Shown: in pieces, positions 49,209 to 58,171 of the stretch
How positions within the stretch are numbered: the first letter of the stretch is position 1
Layout: every line of letters begins with the position of its first letter
Source: Pleionea litopenaei
Lineage (GTDB): Bacteria > Pseudomonadota > Gammaproteobacteria > Enterobacterales > Kangiellaceae
Direction of reading: 5' to 3'
Assembly (NCBI RefSeq): GCF_031198435.1
Contig: NZ_CP133548.1
Coordinates: forward strand, 2,638,001 to 2,702,000
DNA: 64,000 nt
Notes under the pieces: generated by a model
What the model saw: only the letters and a program-made list of their open reading frames with translations
Told to the model about the DNA's origin: nothing
Databases searched by the model: none
Made by a program: the position numbers and the translations under genes

Positions 49209-51230
49209 TTAATCATCGGTTAACATTGCTCTCAGTGCATCCATATTGCGACGACCTTTTTGTTGTCGCTCTTCTTCACTTTGTGGTAATTGCTGTTCTT
49301 CCCAAATCATATCATCTTGTGGCATTTCAAATAAAAATCGACTTGGTTCCGAATCAACTAACTCACCATACTGCTTTCGCTGACGCGCGTAAGTCATGGT
49401 AAGTGTTTTTTGTGCTCGAGTAATTCCCACATACGCTAAACGCCGCTCTTCTTCGATATTGTCTTCTTCAATACTAGAACGATGAGGCAATAGTTCTTCT
49501 TCCATGCCAATCAAATAAACATGATTAAATTCCAATCCTTTTGAAGCATGCAGCGTCATCAATTGAACTTCATTTTGTTCTTCATCTTCTTCGTTTCGAT
49601 CGAGCATTTCTCGTAACAACAGTTTATTTAATGCACGTGCTAATGGATTGTCATCATCCTCTTCAAGATTTTGGATTTCTCGATCGACCCATTCCAACAG
49701 TTGTTGAACATTACTCCAGCGAAACTCCGCCGCTTTGGTGCTACTTGATTGGTCATACAAATATCCATGATACCCAATGTAGGCAATCAATTCGTGTAAC
49801 ACCGCCATAACATCGCCACGCTTTACGCTATCTTCCGTTCGTGCGATCAGCTCAACGAAGCGTGTAATAGCCGCATAACCTTTAGTGTGTAGCTCTTCCT
49901 TTATGCCTTCTTCGAAACATGCTTCATACATACTGATATGACGCTGTTGTGCATACAAACCAAGCTTTTCTAATGTAGTGGGACCAATTTCACGTCGCGG
50001 TGTATTCACCACGCGTAAAAATGCATTGTCATCATCTTGATTAACGATCAAACGAAGGTAAGCCAAAATATCTTTGATTTCCGTGCGAGAAAAGAATGAA
50101 GTGCTGCCGCTGACCGTATAGGGAATTTGCTTGGTGACTAAAGCCCGCTCCATAAAGCGCGCTTGGTGGTTGCCACGGTATAAAATAGCGTAATCAGAAT
50201 AGTCGGTTCCGTGCCGAAGTTTGTGTGCCAAAATTTCATTCGCAACACGCTCCGCTTCATGGTTTTCATTATCGGCCACAACGACACGAATCGGATCTCC
50301 GTATTGCTTATCAGACCAAATTGATTTTTCAAAAACATGAGGATTATTCGCAATAACTTGGTTAGCGGCTTTTAAAATACGACCGTACGAGCGATAGTTC
50401 TGTTCAAGTTTTACTACCTTTAGATTGGGATAGTCTTGTTGTAACAACGCTAAATTTTCAGGCTGAGCACCCCGCCAAGAATAAATAGATTGATCATCAT
50501 CACCAACGACGGTGAACAATCCAAAGCGGCCGCAAAGCAGCTTAACTAATTCGTACTGGCAAGTATTAGTATCTTGATACTCATCGACCAAGAGGTATCG
50601 AATTTTGTGCTGCCACTTTTGTAATATGTCTGGGTTATCTTGAAACAAAACAACCGGGTATCGAATCAAGTCATCGAAATCAACGGCATTGTATGCCCGC
50701 ATACTACGATCATAGAGTTCGTACAATTTTGCAGCCGCCAAATCATCTTGATTAGTCACTTGATTAACAATGTCTTGCGGTGACTTGAGTTCATTTTTCC
50801 ATTGCGAGATTTTGTTTTGAAAGGCCATTAATTCGGTCTTGTCGGCATCAGCATTACGACCACAGAGATCCCGAATCAATCCCAAAGTGTCTTGGTCGTC
50901 AAAAATCGTAAAGTTAGCCTTGTAGCCAAGAGCCCTGTGTTCTTTACGGATAATATTTAAGCCCAGATTATGGAATGTGGAGACAGTTAGACCGCGCGTA
51001 TTGCCTTTTCCGAGCAATTGGCTCACTCGTTCTTTCATTTCTCGGGCCGCTTTATTGGTAAAGGTAACCGCAGCGATTTGCGAGGGCTTATAACCCGCGT
51101 TACGAATCAAGTGCGCAATTTTGGTAGTAATCACGCTGGTTTTACCGGACCCAGCGCCTGCCAAAACCAGCAAAGGCGATTCTATGGTGTTAACGGCTTG
51201 TTGTTGGCGATCATTTAGCTGGTGAGCCAC
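49209..51230 (-). CDS. rep: ATP-dependent DNA helicase Rep
   Basis: A 673-residue superfamily 1A helicase with Q motif LNDRQQQAV, Walker A LAGAGSGKTSV about 22-32, motif II LLVDEYQDTN, motif III GDDDQSIYSWRGA, and motifs V-VI (LMTLHASKGLEF, VGITRAQKTL). The length and C-terminus match E. coli Rep (3'-5' translocase that helps replication forks past obstacles) more than UvrD. It ends 6 bp from the aspartic-protease gene stop, convergent. Confidence 0.93.
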   Translation of the reverse strand: MAHQLNDRQQQAVNTIESPLLVLAGAGSGKTSVITTKIAHLIRNAGYKPSQIAAVTFTNKAAREMKERVSQLLGKGNTRGLTVSTFHNLGLNIIRKEHRALGYKANFTIFDDQDTLGLIRDLCGRNADADKTELMAFQNKISQWKNELKSPQDIVNQVTNQDDLAAAKLYELYDRSMRAYNAVDFDDLIRYPVVLFQDNPDILQKWQHKIRYLLVDEYQDTNTCQYELVKLLCGRFGLFTVVGDDDQSIYSWRGAQPENLALLQQDYPNLKVVKLEQNYRSYGRILKAANQVIANNPHVFEKSIWSDKQYGDPIRVVVADNENHEAERVANEILAHKLRHGTDYSDYAILYRGNHQARFMERALVTKQIPYTVSGSTSFFSRTEIKDILAYLRLIVNQDDDNAFLRVVNTPRREIGPTTLEKLGLYAQQRHISMYEACFEEGIKEELHTKGYAAITRFVELIARTEDSVKRGDVMAVLHELIAYIGYHGYLYDQSSSTKAAEFRWSNVQQLLEWVDREIQNLEEDDDNPLARALNKLLLREMLDRNEEDEEQNEVQLMTLHASKGLEFNHVYLIGMEEELLPHRSSIEEDNIEEERRLAYVGITRAQKTLTMTYARQRKQYGELVDSEPSRFLFEMPQDDMIWEEQQLPQSEEERQQKGRRNMDALRAMLTDD

Positions 51231-51297
51231 GGCAACTTACTCAATTTACAGGGGTACACCCTAAGATGAAAACTTGAATTACATTGATTCAAAAGAA

Positions 51298-51324
51298 AAA
51301 ATGCCCCGTAAAACGGAGCATTTT
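51298..51324 (-). terminator. Rho-independent terminator upstream of rep
   Basis: On the minus strand the stem of 12 positions (51324-51313 with 51309-51298, one mismatch, 3-nt loop) is followed by a T-rich run (TTTTTTCTTTT). It is placed to end a leftward transcript coming from the 51399-51608 ORF before rep. Confidence 0.7.
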
Positions 51325-51398
51325 CAAATCAAGATTGTAATTGAGCCGTGTAAAATTGCCAACGTTAGATTATTCTAAATTGACAATCCATCACAGGA

Positions 51399-51608
51399 TC
51401 AACTGCGTAATGGTCCCTGCCAAAGCTCTTTGTGCAACCATTTGTTGGGATTAATCGTTAACCCACCAATACGACAACGCCATGAATCTTGCGCTTGCAA
51501 CGACTCTTTGAAGACACTGACTTGGATTTTTGGCAACCAAGAGGCTAACTGAACGTTATACTTGCCAGGCGCGCCCGGGAACGGACGACTTTCGAACTCT
51601 TCCTTCAT
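51399..51608 (-). CDS. Small hypothetical protein (69 aa)
   Basis: ATG 51608 (MKEEFESRPFPGAPGKYNV) has GGAG six nt upstream; the frame continues to 51641 without ribosome site. No signal peptide; aromatic and basic content is high (ASWLPKIQVSVFKE, WRCRIGG, PNKWLHKELWQ). I recognise no family. A good leftward terminator lies 75 bp after its stop, which supports a real transcription unit. Confidence 0.5.
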   Translation of the reverse strand: MKEEFESRPFPGAPGKYNVQLASWLPKIQVSVFKESLQAQDSWRCRIGGLTINPNKWLHKELWQGPLRS

Positions 51609-51641
51609 ACCACACTCCATTTTTCTCGCTTCCTTCACCAT

Positions 51642-51858
51642 GCTCCATCACGCTTTTGCCCAAAAACTACTTAAAATTTGTTCACAAAACCGCTGAAGAC
51701 TTACCCATTAGGATATACCAAATGATGAATCTTTTCACTCTTTCAATTCTAATACCGCAATAAGAGATTGCCAGTAAATATTACTCATTAAAAGCTCGTT
51801 TTTGAGATGGATATCTTATATTGAGTTTATTTCACCCAGATGACATCCTTTTAAAAAT
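51642..51858. other. 217-bp spacer between small ORF and comM
   Basis: AT-rich DNA. A 77-codon rightward frame (51530-51763) overlaps it and the small ORF; it has no ribosome site or family signal. I see no clear terminator for comM. Confidence 0.4.
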
Positions 51859-53373
51859 CTAAATTTGCTGCATCATACGCTCAAACTTTCGATAACTAAT
51901 CGCTTCAGAAACGTGTTGTCGGTCAACCTGCTCACAGCCTTCTAAATCAGCAATGGTTCGAGAAACACGCAAAATACGGTGATAGGCTCGAGCAGACAGT
52001 CCCAGTTTTTCCATCACCTGCAATACAAATTCACGAGCTGCCGGCTCAATCGCAAGCTGTTGATCTAACTCCGATGCCTGCAAGTCGCCATTCAGCTTGT
52101 ACTGCCTTTGGTATTGCACCGCATGCGCCTGTTCAACACGAGAGCGCACTTCAGCGGTTGATTCCGATGCGCTATCCACTGGCGCAGTAAACTCTTTGCG
52201 CGTCATTAAAGGCACGTCTATGTGCAAGTCAATGCGGTCGAGAAACGGACCGGACAACTTAAGCAAATAGCGTCGTATTTGATCCGGTGAACAGCGACAT
52301 TGCCCACGAGCGTTTCCAAAATGCCCACAAGGGCATGGGTTCATCGCAGCGATTAACTGGAAGCGGGCTGGGTATTCGGCTTGGCGTGCCGCTCGAGAAA
52401 TAGTGACGGAGCCTGATTCAAGCGGTTCTCTAAGGACCTCCAGCACTTTACGATCAAATTCGGGGAGCTCATCGAGGAACAAGACGCCATTGTGCGCCAA
52501 TGACACTTCGCCTGGCCTTGGGTTACTACCACCACCAATCAAAGCAACGGCCGATGCCGTATGATGCGGTACTCGAAACGGCCGAACTTTCCATTGCTTA
52601 GTTAATCGTCGTCGCCCACTGACCGATGCTATCGCAGCACAGTCTACAGCCTCTTCATCAGACAATTCGGGCATCAATCCCGATAACCGACTTGCCAACA
52701 TGGTTTTTCCAGTTCCAGGAGGGCCAATAAACAATAAGTTGTGCTTACCGGCGGCGGCAATTTCTAAAGCTCGCTTCGCTGCATATTGTCCTTTGACATC
52801 AATAAGGTCAGGCGTCTTCTCAGTACTTTGTTCCGATTGAATCGGGTGATTTAAATCTAATCGCTTTTGTCCCACTAAGTGGGCAACAACATCGAGCAGT
52901 TGCTGAGCAATGAGTTGCTCAGCATCAACTAACGATGCCTCCGGCGCATTTTGCTCTGGCAACACTAAAATTCTTTGCGATCGCTTTGCTGCAAGCGCTG
53001 CTGGTAATATGCCGTGAATAGGCCGTAGCTCTCCAGATAACGCTAACTCACCAATAAACTCATAGTTGGCCAAGTGCTGCACGGGAAGCTGGCCACTCGC
53101 CGCTAAAATACCCAACGCAATCGGTAAGTCAAAACGGCAGCCATCTTTGGGTAAGTCCGCTGGTGCTAGATTGATCGTGATGCGCCGCGTAGGAAATTCA
53201 AAGTTTGAGTTAATCAGTGCACTGCGCACACGATCTTTACTCTCACGCACAGCCGCTTCTGGTAAGCCAACGATGCTGAGTGCTGGCAAACCATTTGAGA
53301 TATGGGTTTCAATGGTCACTTGCGGCGCTTCAATGCCGACACCGGCGCGCGAAAATATATGAGAGAGGTTCAT
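51859..53373 (-). CDS. comM: ComM/YifB-family AAA+ helicase
   Basis: A 504-residue Mg-chelatase-like AAA+ protein. The N-terminal domain opens with VGIEAPQVTIETHISNGLP and SIVGLPEAAVRESKDRV; Walker A is LFIGPPGTGKTMLASR, Walker B GVLFLDELPEFD; a four-cysteine zinc element is CPCGHFG...CRCSP. Vibrio ComM is a hexameric branch-migration helicase that aids recombination during natural transformation. Full length and typical. Its presence does not by itself show competence. Confidence 0.93.
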   Translation of the reverse strand: MNLSHIFSRAGVGIEAPQVTIETHISNGLPALSIVGLPEAAVRESKDRVRSALINSNFEFPTRRITINLAPADLPKDGCRFDLPIALGILAASGQLPVQHLANYEFIGELALSGELRPIHGILPAALAAKRSQRILVLPEQNAPEASLVDAEQLIAQQLLDVVAHLVGQKRLDLNHPIQSEQSTEKTPDLIDVKGQYAAKRALEIAAAGKHNLLFIGPPGTGKTMLASRLSGLMPELSDEEAVDCAAIASVSGRRRLTKQWKVRPFRVPHHTASAVALIGGGSNPRPGEVSLAHNGVLFLDELPEFDRKVLEVLREPLESGSVTISRAARQAEYPARFQLIAAMNPCPCGHFGNARGQCRCSPDQIRRYLLKLSGPFLDRIDLHIDVPLMTRKEFTAPVDSASESTAEVRSRVEQAHAVQYQRQYKLNGDLQASELDQQLAIEPAAREFVLQVMEKLGLSARAYHRILRVSRTIADLEGCEQVDRQHVSEAISYRKFERMMQQI

Positions 53374-53415
53374 TGAGAGAGATTCATTCGTCCTTGAATG
53401 GTGTCTATTCCGTTG

Positions 53416-53448
53416 GATCCCAAGATATCATCTCGTGCTCTTGGGATC
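53416..53448 (-). other. 9-bp perfect inverted repeat between DUF3192 gene and comM
   Basis: GATCCCAAG (53416-53424) and CTTGGGATC (53440-53448), 15-bp loop. No U-run. It may end the DUF3192 transcript or structure the comM leader. Confidence 0.4.
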
Positions 53449-53505
53449 AGGCGCCATCGTCCCACTCCGCTGTAGTCGATGGCTTAAGTTGTTGTCGGTT
53501 AATCC

Positions 53506-53898
53506 TTAAGGATGATACTTAGCTAACAGCTGCTCACCCCAGCCAATCAGCTTTCCGTCTTCAAACACCACAGGTGTGGTTTCATCTCGAGTCGTTTGGC
53601 CATCTTCGTGCACTCGACGCGTACGATAATAAAGAACGATATAGGTTTTACCGTCTTTCTCAAAACCTTCGGTGTCATCGGCACCTCCCATAATTTCAGT
53701 GACGTCATTGATACTCGAACCAATGGATAACTGACTCAATAGGGCTACATTCTCTTGCTGTTTAATTTCCCAACCTGATTTGGTTTCAATTTCACCATCG
53801 TGAATCGCAATCACACAGCCCGACATGGTCACTGCTGCTACAGAGATGGATAACCAACGAAGAGAGTTCACTGCGATAGATTTCGATAGTTTGTTCAT
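53506..53898 (-). CDS. DUF3192-family lipoprotein
   Basis: A 130-residue lipoprotein; lipobox VTMSGC with Cys28 as lipid anchor. The mature part begins VIAIHDGEIE and carries a SmpA/BamE-like layout (LSQLSIGSSINDVTEIMG, then a beta region YIVLYYRTRRV). DUF3192 is common in marine gammaproteobacteria; role unknown. Separated from aroE by a divergent 160-bp gap. Confidence 0.85.
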   Translation of the reverse strand: MNKLSKSIAVNSLRWLSISVAAVTMSGCVIAIHDGEIETKSGWEIKQQENVALLSQLSIGSSINDVTEIMGGADDTEGFEKDGKTYIVLYYRTRRVHEDGQTTRDETTPVVFEDGKLIGWGEQLLAKYHP

Positions 53899-54059
53899 AG
53901 CGCTTATTACATCCTTAATTTAATCGAAGGGGACAGGTTACCAAAAAAACTGTTTATTTCTTTAAGCGATTAGTAACAAAACATATCGAAAAAATGGTTT
54001 CTCTCGCTACTAGGTTAAGCGACAATAGTCGACTAATACATCATTAACAGTTGTTGGAT

Positions 54060-54854
54060 ATGAAATATTGCGCCGTCATCGGGAACCCTATCGCCCATAG
54101 CCAATCACCGAAAATCCACCAGTCGTTTGCCAAGTCTCTATCGTTATCTTTGCAATACGATAAAATTCTAGCGACGTCTGATACCTTTGCAGAAGAAGTT
54201 AATGACTTTTTTGAGCAGGGCGGCAGCGGGTTAAACGTCACTTTACCTTTTAAGCAGCAAGCCTACGAACTTGCTGATAAAGTCACTGAACGAGCAGAGT
54301 TAGCACAATCAGTTAATACCTTATGGATGGAGCAAGGGCGTTTGATCGGTGATACAACCGACGGCGAGGGTTTAATCAATGACCTCAAGCGTATCGACTT
54401 TCCCTTTCGTAACTGCCAAGTTCTCGTGTTAGGAGCAGGCGGTGCTTGTCGATCAATTCTACCACCACTGCTTGAAAATCAATGCTCCATTGCACTGATC
54501 AACCGAACCAAAGCCAACGCTGATAAGTTAATTACACGTCTAAAGACGTTAGGCGAGTTGCACTATTTTTCGGAATCTTTTCAACCAAATCTAATCATCA
54601 ATACCCTTTCTGAAAGTGGCGCAAATTACCTTCAACAATTTTTTCCGCAAGGACTAAAGGGTTGCGATGTTTATGACATCAGCTATGGAGAAAGGGCACA
54701 AGCGTTTTTGCAGCAAGCAAAGAAGATGCAAGCAAAAGATACTCGAGATGGTTGGGGTATGTTGGTCGAACAGGCGGCTTTGTCGTTCAAGCAATGGCAT
54801 GGGCAATTACCCGATACTGAGCCGCTTGAAGCTGAGCATCCGCAAGAAATCTAA
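54060..54854 (+). CDS. aroE: Shikimate dehydrogenase AroE
   Basis: 264 residues from ATG 54060 (MKYCAVIGNPIAHSQSPKIH); TTG codons at 54051/54054 are in frame but less likely. The substrate pocket has SQSPKIH and the catalytic lysine in NVTLPFKQQA; the NADP loop is VLGAGGACRSI and the NRTKAN motif selects NADPH. It reduces 3-dehydroshikimate in aromatic amino acid synthesis. Convergent with the next gene. Confidence 0.93.
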   Translation: MKYCAVIGNPIAHSQSPKIHQSFAKSLSLSLQYDKILATSDTFAEEVNDFFEQGGSGLNVTLPFKQQAYELADKVTERAELAQSVNTLWMEQGRLIGDTTDGEGLINDLKRIDFPFRNCQVLVLGAGGACRSILPPLLENQCSIALINRTKANADKLITRLKTLGELHYFSESFQPNLIINTLSESGANYLQQFFPQGLKGCDVYDISYGERAQAFLQQAKKMQAKDTRDGWGMLVEQAALSFKQWHGQLPDTEPLEAEHPQEI

Positions 54855-54877
54855 ACTCGAACAAGAAGCGTTTTAAC

Positions 54878-56038
54878 CTAGAACAAATCGACGTCACCTG
54901 TCGACATACTTTTTTGCGACACCGCTGAACGCAATGATTGAAGCTGCTCACGTTTTTCTTGTACGACGTTCGAAAGCGCAGTGACTCGAGCTTCAGGGTT
55001 AACGGATTCAGGCAGATGCTTCATTTGTTGGGTAAACGATTCCAGTATTTCTAGTCGACTGCGTAAGTGCGCCAAAATCTGCTGAATCATGTCTTCAAAT
55101 TGGAGCGACTGCACACCCGAGTTAATATGACTTGATATTCGCTCGGCCAACTCGCGAACGCTTTCTGTTTTTTTCTCAGCATCACCCACCACACGATGAA
55201 TATCATTAAACATGTCCGCAATTTCATCTTCATGCTGCTCGAGTGTTGTCATTTGGTCGGTGAATAGCCCACTGCTATTGTCCGTAATTTCTAACAAGGT
55301 TGATGAAATGGTTTGAATGTCACTGGCAATGTCACTGCTAAATTGGTGCGTACGTTGAGATAACGCGCGAACTTCATCGGCCACCACTGCAAATCCACGC
55401 CCCGCGTCTCCGGCTCTGGCCGCTTCAATGGCAGCATTTAAAGCTAATAAATTCGTTTGGTCAGTTATGCTGTTAATATCGCTCAAAAGGCTGTCGACGT
55501 GAGCCACGCGATCAGACATCTCGGCAAATTTCTTTTTCACTCGAGAACGAGAAAGGTGAAACGCCGAACACTCTTGAATTAAAGATTTGAATATTTCATG
55601 AAGCGCCACCGTACGCTCTTCGATTTCTGAATTCGCGTCTTTGGTCGGCTCAGCCAAAGCCATTAAGCTCTGAATCAACTCCATTAAGATTTCACGCTGT
55701 GAACTCGACGCAGATTGCATACCTGTAAATGATCCAGTCAATTCTGAGCTGGCATCTTCTAAAATACCCGCCGCTTGCGTCAATTCATTGTTCAATAAAA
55801 TAAATTCAGCCTCGCCTAAACTGAGAATTTGATCAATCAAGGTTTCGTGATCCTTGAGTTCACTAGACGAGATGACGGGAGCAGTGTTTGCAGGTTCAAC
55901 TGGTTGAGTTCTCGAGTCCCAAATAACCACCAGTATCAGGGCGAGGCAGCACGCGTAGGTCAGCCACGGCCATTGCAATAAGGCCGAAGCGAAAATGACG
56001 GCAGCGATGATGGTAAGTACTAGCGAGCGATGACGCAT
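54878..56038 (-). CDS. Methyl-accepting chemotaxis-type transducer without periplasmic sensor
   Basis: A 386-residue protein with two close N-terminal helices ([16 protein letters not shown] and [15 protein letters not shown]) and no sizeable periplasmic loop. A coiled coil includes the signalling tip [20 protein letters not shown]. It ends [10 protein letters not shown]. Likely senses an internal or membrane-linked cue and works with CheA/CheW. Its ORF starts within 80 bp of the carbonic anhydrase gene stop. Confidence 0.82.
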   Translation of the reverse strand: MRHRSLVLTIIAAVIFASALLQWPWLTYACCLALILVVIWDSRTQPVEPANTAPVISSSELKDHETLIDQILSLGEAEFILLNNELTQAAGILEDASSELTGSFTGMQSASSSQREILMELIQSLMALAEPTKDANSEIEERTVALHEIFKSLIQECSAFHLSRSRVKKKFAEMSDRVAHVDSLLSDINSITDQTNLLALNAAIEAARAGDAGRGFAVVADEVRALSQRTHQFSSDIASDIQTISSTLLEITDNSSGLFTDQMTTLEQHEDEIADMFNDIHRVVGDAEKKTESVRELAERISSHINSGVQSLQFEDMIQQILAHLRSRLEILESFTQQMKHLPESVNPEARVTALSNVVQEKREQLQSLRSAVSQKSMSTGDVDLF

Positions 56039-56115
56039 TATTTGAGAACTATTTTAACGAGCCCGCTAGTAAGTGTAGTTGATATTTTAAAGATGCAAAT
56101 ATTTGCCAACAATGC

Positions 56116-56649
56116 CTAAGCACTGGCTAGATAACGGTCTTTCAGTTTGACGTAATTATCGGCTGAGTATTTAAAAAAGGCGACTTCTTCTTCGGTGAGT
56201 GCGCGGATCTTTCTCGCTGGTGATCCTACCCAAAGGAATCCTCCTTCAAGCTCACGACCCGGAGGAACCACACTGTTGGCGCCAAGCACCACATTCGAAT
56301 GAATGATCACATCGTCCATCACGACAGAGCCCATGCCTATTAAAACTTCGTTATGGATCTTACAGCCATGCAGCATTGCTTTGTGCCCGACCGTGACATC
56401 GTCACCAATCACCAACGAGTGACCGTCTGGGTTGTAATGACTGGCATGAGTAACGTGGCATACCGCACCGTCTTGAATACTACTTCGGGCACCAATTGAA
56501 ATGGCATGAACATCACCACGCAACACCGCCATCGGCCAAATCGAGCTGTCATCACCAATTTCGACCTGTCCAACGACCAAAGCGGTCGGATCAACGAATA
56601 CGCGTTGACCCAATTGTGGCTTCATAGTTTCAAAAGGACGTATGTTCAT
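56116..56649 (-). CDS. Gamma-carbonic anhydrase family protein (YrdA-like)
   Basis: A 177-residue left-handed beta-helix protein with hexapeptide repeats. Metal histidines are visible in CHVTHASHY and VTVGHKAMLHGC, which sit on adjacent monomers. The end SPARKIRALTEEEVAFFKYSADNYV is the usual C-terminal helix. The YrdA/CaiE group; activity is often low or unproven. Confidence 0.9.
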   Translation of the reverse strand: MNIRPFETMKPQLGQRVFVDPTALVVGQVEIGDDSSIWPMAVLRGDVHAISIGARSSIQDGAVCHVTHASHYNPDGHSLVIGDDVTVGHKAMLHGCKIHNEVLIGMGSVVMDDVIIHSNVVLGANSVVPPGRELEGGFLWVGSPARKIRALTEEEVAFFKYSADNYVKLKDRYLASA

Positions 56650-56716
56650 GCTTTATCCAGTCTTTAATGTCATTGCGCGATTTTAACGCGTTGTTGCAAA
56701 ACAGCAAGCACAAAGC

Positions 56717-58066
56717 CTACCGCATTGTGACAAATTCTTCCGCTGATGTCGGGTGAATCGCCACTGTGTTATCTAAGTCGGCTTTGGTTGCACCCATTTT
56801 AACCGCCACCGCAAACCCTTGCAGGATTTCATCGGCACCCAAGCCTATCACATGCACCCCAACCACTTTTTCGTCCTCTCCGACGCAGACCAGTTTCATA
56901 CGAGTGGGTTGTCGGTGTTGTGTTACAGCAGAGTACATGGCGGTGAAACTCGACTGATAGACCTTTACAGCATCGCCGTACTCTTCTCTAGCTTCGGGCT
57001 CAGAAAGCCCAACGGTTCCAATGGCAGGATGACTGAATACCACCGTCGGTACATTCGAATAATCTAATCGTTCATTCGGTTTATTATTGAACAGTCGTTC
57101 TGACAATCGTCGTCCAGCGGCCACGGCTACTGGAGTTAAAGCGATGCGTCCGGTGTTGTCACCAACGGCAAAGATGTTGGGTACGTTGGTATTCTGATAT
57201 TCATCCGTTTGAATAAAGCCTTGCTCGTCGCAGGCGACTCCAGCGGCTGATAAGTTTAGGTTATCCGTCATCGGGGCTCGCCCAATTGCCCAAATCACCT
57301 CATCCACTGGGCCGACCTGACTACCATCATGCAACTCAACAACAATGCCTTGATCCGTTTCAATTAACCCAACGGGAGTGCTGTTATTATGCAAATGCAA
57401 CCCCGACTCCAGCATGATTTCAACGAGGGTATCCGCCAGCATTGGATCAAATTGACGCAAAGGCTTTTCGTTTCGAACAATCAAATGCGTCTGACTGCCG
57501 AGTTCATTCAAAACACCGGCGATTTCGACAGCGATATAACCAGCTCCGATGACTGCAACTCGTTTCGGCTGCTCTGTGAACGCAAAAAAGCCATCTGAGT
57601 CAGTGCCCAACTCTGCACCTGGTAAATCGGGAATAACAGGCGTTCCACCCGTCGCCACCAGAATATGCTCAGCGGTGATCTGCTTACCGTTTACTTCAAC
57701 GGTATGATCATCAACAAATTTTGCATAACCCGAAATGACTTGCACCCCATTTTTAGCAAGGACATTATCGTACGACTGATGAATTCTTTGAATATAGGCA
57801 TCGCGATTCTTGACCAGCACATCCCAATTAAAGTCCCCTTGCTCTAAATTAAACCCATAATCGGGAGCATACTTAATTGCTTCAGCAATGTGCGCGCCAA
57901 ACCACATCACCTTTTTGGGAACACAGCCCACATTGACGCAGGTGCCGCCCAATGCATTTGCTTCAACAATGGCGCATTTTTTTCCGTACATGGCCGCTCG
58001 ATTAACCGACGCGATTCCGCCACTGCCACCACCGATCGCTAGATAGTCAAAGTCGTATATACTCAA
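56717..58066 (-). CDS. gor: Glutathione-disulphide reductase Gor
   Basis: 449 residues if begun at TTG 58066, which has AGGAA seven nt upstream and gives [17 protein letters not shown]; an ATG at 58096 would add a non-conserved lead. Redox disulphide C43-C48 ([13 protein letters not shown]), FAD motif GGGSGG, NADPH motif [10 protein letters not shown], catalytic base H438 in [14 protein letters not shown]. Matches E. coli Gor in length and motifs. It keeps glutathione reduced. Divergent from prlC. Confidence 0.92.
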   Translation of the reverse strand: MSIYDFDYLAIGGGSGGIASVNRAAMYGKKCAIVEANALGGTCVNVGCVPKKVMWFGAHIAEAIKYAPDYGFNLEQGDFNWDVLVKNRDAYIQRIHQSYDNVLAKNGVQVISGYAKFVDDHTVEVNGKQITAEHILVATGGTPVIPDLPGAELGTDSDGFFAFTEQPKRVAVIGAGYIAVEIAGVLNELGSQTHLIVRNEKPLRQFDPMLADTLVEIMLESGLHLHNNSTPVGLIETDQGIVVELHDGSQVGPVDEVIWAIGRAPMTDNLNLSAAGVACDEQGFIQTDEYQNTNVPNIFAVGDNTGRIALTPVAVAAGRRLSERLFNNKPNERLDYSNVPTVVFSHPAIGTVGLSEPEAREEYGDAVKVYQSSFTAMYSAVTQHRQPTRMKLVCVGEDEKVVGVHVIGLGADEILQGFAVAVKMGATKADLDNTVAIHPTSAEEFVTMR

Positions 58067-58171
58067 AATAATTCCTATTAATGCTTGTGACTGCAAATTT
58101 AGCCCATAGTTTAGGGGATAATAGCAAAGTTATCACTTGGGATAATTCGATTAATTCGACAGGAAAAATAG

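Noticed and set aside
51530-51763. 77-codon forward ORF between rep and comM
   Set aside because: No ribosome site or conserved features and antisense to the better-supported small ORF.
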